NCBI RefSeq assembly: GCF_900091575.1
Contig: NZ_FMCR01000008.1
Span: 124,001-188,000 of the forward strand
Direction of reading: 5' to 3'
DNA: 64,000 nt
Origin: Micromonospora saelicesensis
GTDB lineage: Bacteria > Actinomycetota > Actinomycetes > Mycobacteriales > Micromonosporaceae
The notes beneath the pieces were generated by a model. That model was not told where the DNA came from and ran no database searches. It was given only the letters and a program-made list of their open reading frames with translations. A program made the translations under genes and the position numbers. Positions 63,174 to 64,000 of the stretch are shown here, in pieces. Every line of letters starts with the position of its first letter. Position 1 is the first letter of the stretch.

Positions 63174-64000
63174 GTGACCAGCAACCGTGAGATCCACCTG
63201 GCCAGCCGCCCTCAGGGCTGGCCCACCGAAGACACCTTCCGGCTCGTCGAGACCGAGGTCCCGAAGCCCGGACCGGGCCAGATCGTGGTCCGCAACCAGT
63301 ACATGTCCGTCGACCCGTACATGCGCGGACGGATGAACGACGTCAAGTCGTACGTGCCGCCGTTCGCGCTCGACGCGCCGCTCGACGGTGCCGCGATCGG
63401 TGAGGTGGTGGCCAGCGAGGCGGCCGACATCGCCGTCGGGACCACCGTCCTGCACGGGCTGGGCTGGCGGGAGTACGCGCTGCTCGACGCCGCCGCGGCC
63501 CGCCCCGTCGACCCGAACATCGCCCCGGTCAGCGCGTACCTGAGCGTGCTCGGCATGACCGGGTTGACCGCGTACGCCGGTCTGCTGGAGGTGGCCGCGA
63601 TGAAGCCCGGCGAGACGGTCTTCGTCTCCGCCGCGGCCGGCGCGGTGGGCAGCCTGGTCGGCCAGATCGCCAAGCTCAAGGGTGCCGGCCGGGTGATCGG
63701 CAGTGCCGGCTCGCCGGCCAAGGTCGAGCGGCTGCGGGCGCTGGGCTTCGACGCCGCCTTCGACTATCACGACGGGGTCCGCGAGTCGCTGCGGGCGGCC
63801 GCCCCGGACGGCGTCGACGTCTACTTCGACAACGTCGGGGGTGACCACCTGGAGGCCGCGATCTTGGCCATGAACCTGCACGGCCGGGCGGCCATCTGCG
63901 GCATGATCTCGCAGTACAACGCCACCGAGCCCCCGGCCGCCCCGCGCAACCTGGCGCTGGTCATCGGCAAGCGGCTCACCCTGCGCGGCTTCCTGGTCAA
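63174..64000 (+). CDS. NADP-dependent medium-chain oxidoreductase (partial)
   Basis: The gene is cut by the window end; 275 codons are present of an expected 335 or so. It encodes a zinc-free medium-chain reductase of the leukotriene B4 dehydrogenase / curcumin reductase type, reducing activated double bonds with NADPH. The start VTSNREIHLASRPQGWP and MSVDPYMRGRM are typical, and the nucleotide loop is SAAAGAVGSLVGQIAKLKG. VDVYFDNVGGDHLEAA is also conserved. GTG 63174 has GAGAGGACG upstream. It lies 47 bp after ohr in the same direction. Confidence 0.9.
   Translation, partial: MTSNREIHLASRPQGWPTEDTFRLVETEVPKPGPGQIVVRNQYMSVDPYMRGRMNDVKSYVPPFALDAPLDGAAIGEVVASEAADIAVGTTVLHGLGWREYALLDAAAARPVDPNIAPVSAYLSVLGMTGLTAYAGLLEVAAMKPGETVFVSAAAGAVGSLVGQIAKLKGAGRVIGSAGSPAKVERLRALGFDAAFDYHDGVRESLRAAAPDGVDVYFDNVGGDHLEAAILAMNLHGRAAICGMISQYNATEPPAAPRNLALVIGKRLTLRGFLV

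Overview
The window is high-GC actinobacterial chromosome that I place in the Micromonosporaceae, most likely Micromonospora or a close relative. The placement is by inference. It rests on heavy G/C use at third codon positions, many GTG starts, near-universal ATGA/GTGA stop-start overlaps, an actinobacterial dcw cluster with sepF, yggT and divIVA behind ftsZ, a PriA-type hisA, a LexA-type SOS mutasome, and short GAGCGAAGCGA repeats near gene starts. No rRNA, tRNA, insertion sequence, prophage or CRISPR array was found. It reads as core chromosome with a few lineage-specific inserts.

Layout. 0-1.8 kb (minus): YbaK-type deacylase, CrtA-like monooxygenase and GNAT acetyltransferase. 1.9-8.6 kb (plus): an SOS mutagenesis operon of HEPN-domain protein, imuA', imuB and dnaE2, behind two LexA boxes and a hairpin-rich 300-nt leader. 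8.7-14.0 kb: a carbohydrate-type ABC importer (binding lipoprotein, two permeases and a coupled 58-aa ORF), then a methyltransferase and a phosphatase-superfamily enzyme. 14.1-15.9 kb: dinB and a DUF3040 gene. 16.2-21.0 kb (minus): moxR, DUF58 and transglutaminase genes. 21.3-25.2 kb: a cysteine hydrolase, then leuS behind what looks like a complete leader-peptide attenuator. 25.2-25.6 kb: a 48-bp perfect palindrome and a possible gene remnant. 25.6-29.0 kb (minus): murT-gatD coupled to a DedA-type membrane protein and an APH-type phosphotransferase.

29.3-47.4 kb: the division and cell wall cluster mraZ-rsmH-ftsL-ftsI-murE-murF-mraY-ftsW-murG-murC-ftsQ-ftsZ-yggS-sepF-yggT-divIVA. murD is absent from its usual place between mraY and ftsW, where an 11-bp hairpin lies instead. 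pgeF is absent between ftsZ and yggS. MraZ-type 10-bp repeats occur upstream of mraZ, and a reversed pair points at the divergent murT operon, so one regulator could link lipid II synthesis and lipid II amidation.

47.5-56.7 kb: a membrane protein with an Ada-like Cys/His tail, DUF167, a cation/proton antiporter, a DksA/TraR zinc finger protein, lspA, an RluD-type synthase, a secreted-type protein, a ParA-like ATPase with 19 YRAEP-type hexapeptide repeats, a membrane protein, and a Lon substrate-binding-domain protein that overlaps its convergent neighbour. 56.8-62.2 kb: histidine genes hisD-hisC-hisB-hisH-priA with two small membrane-protein genes and a RidA gene; hisF is not in the window. 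62.2-64.0 kb: an ohrR-ohr peroxide-response pair with a perfect operator palindrome, and a medium-chain reductase gene cut by the window end.
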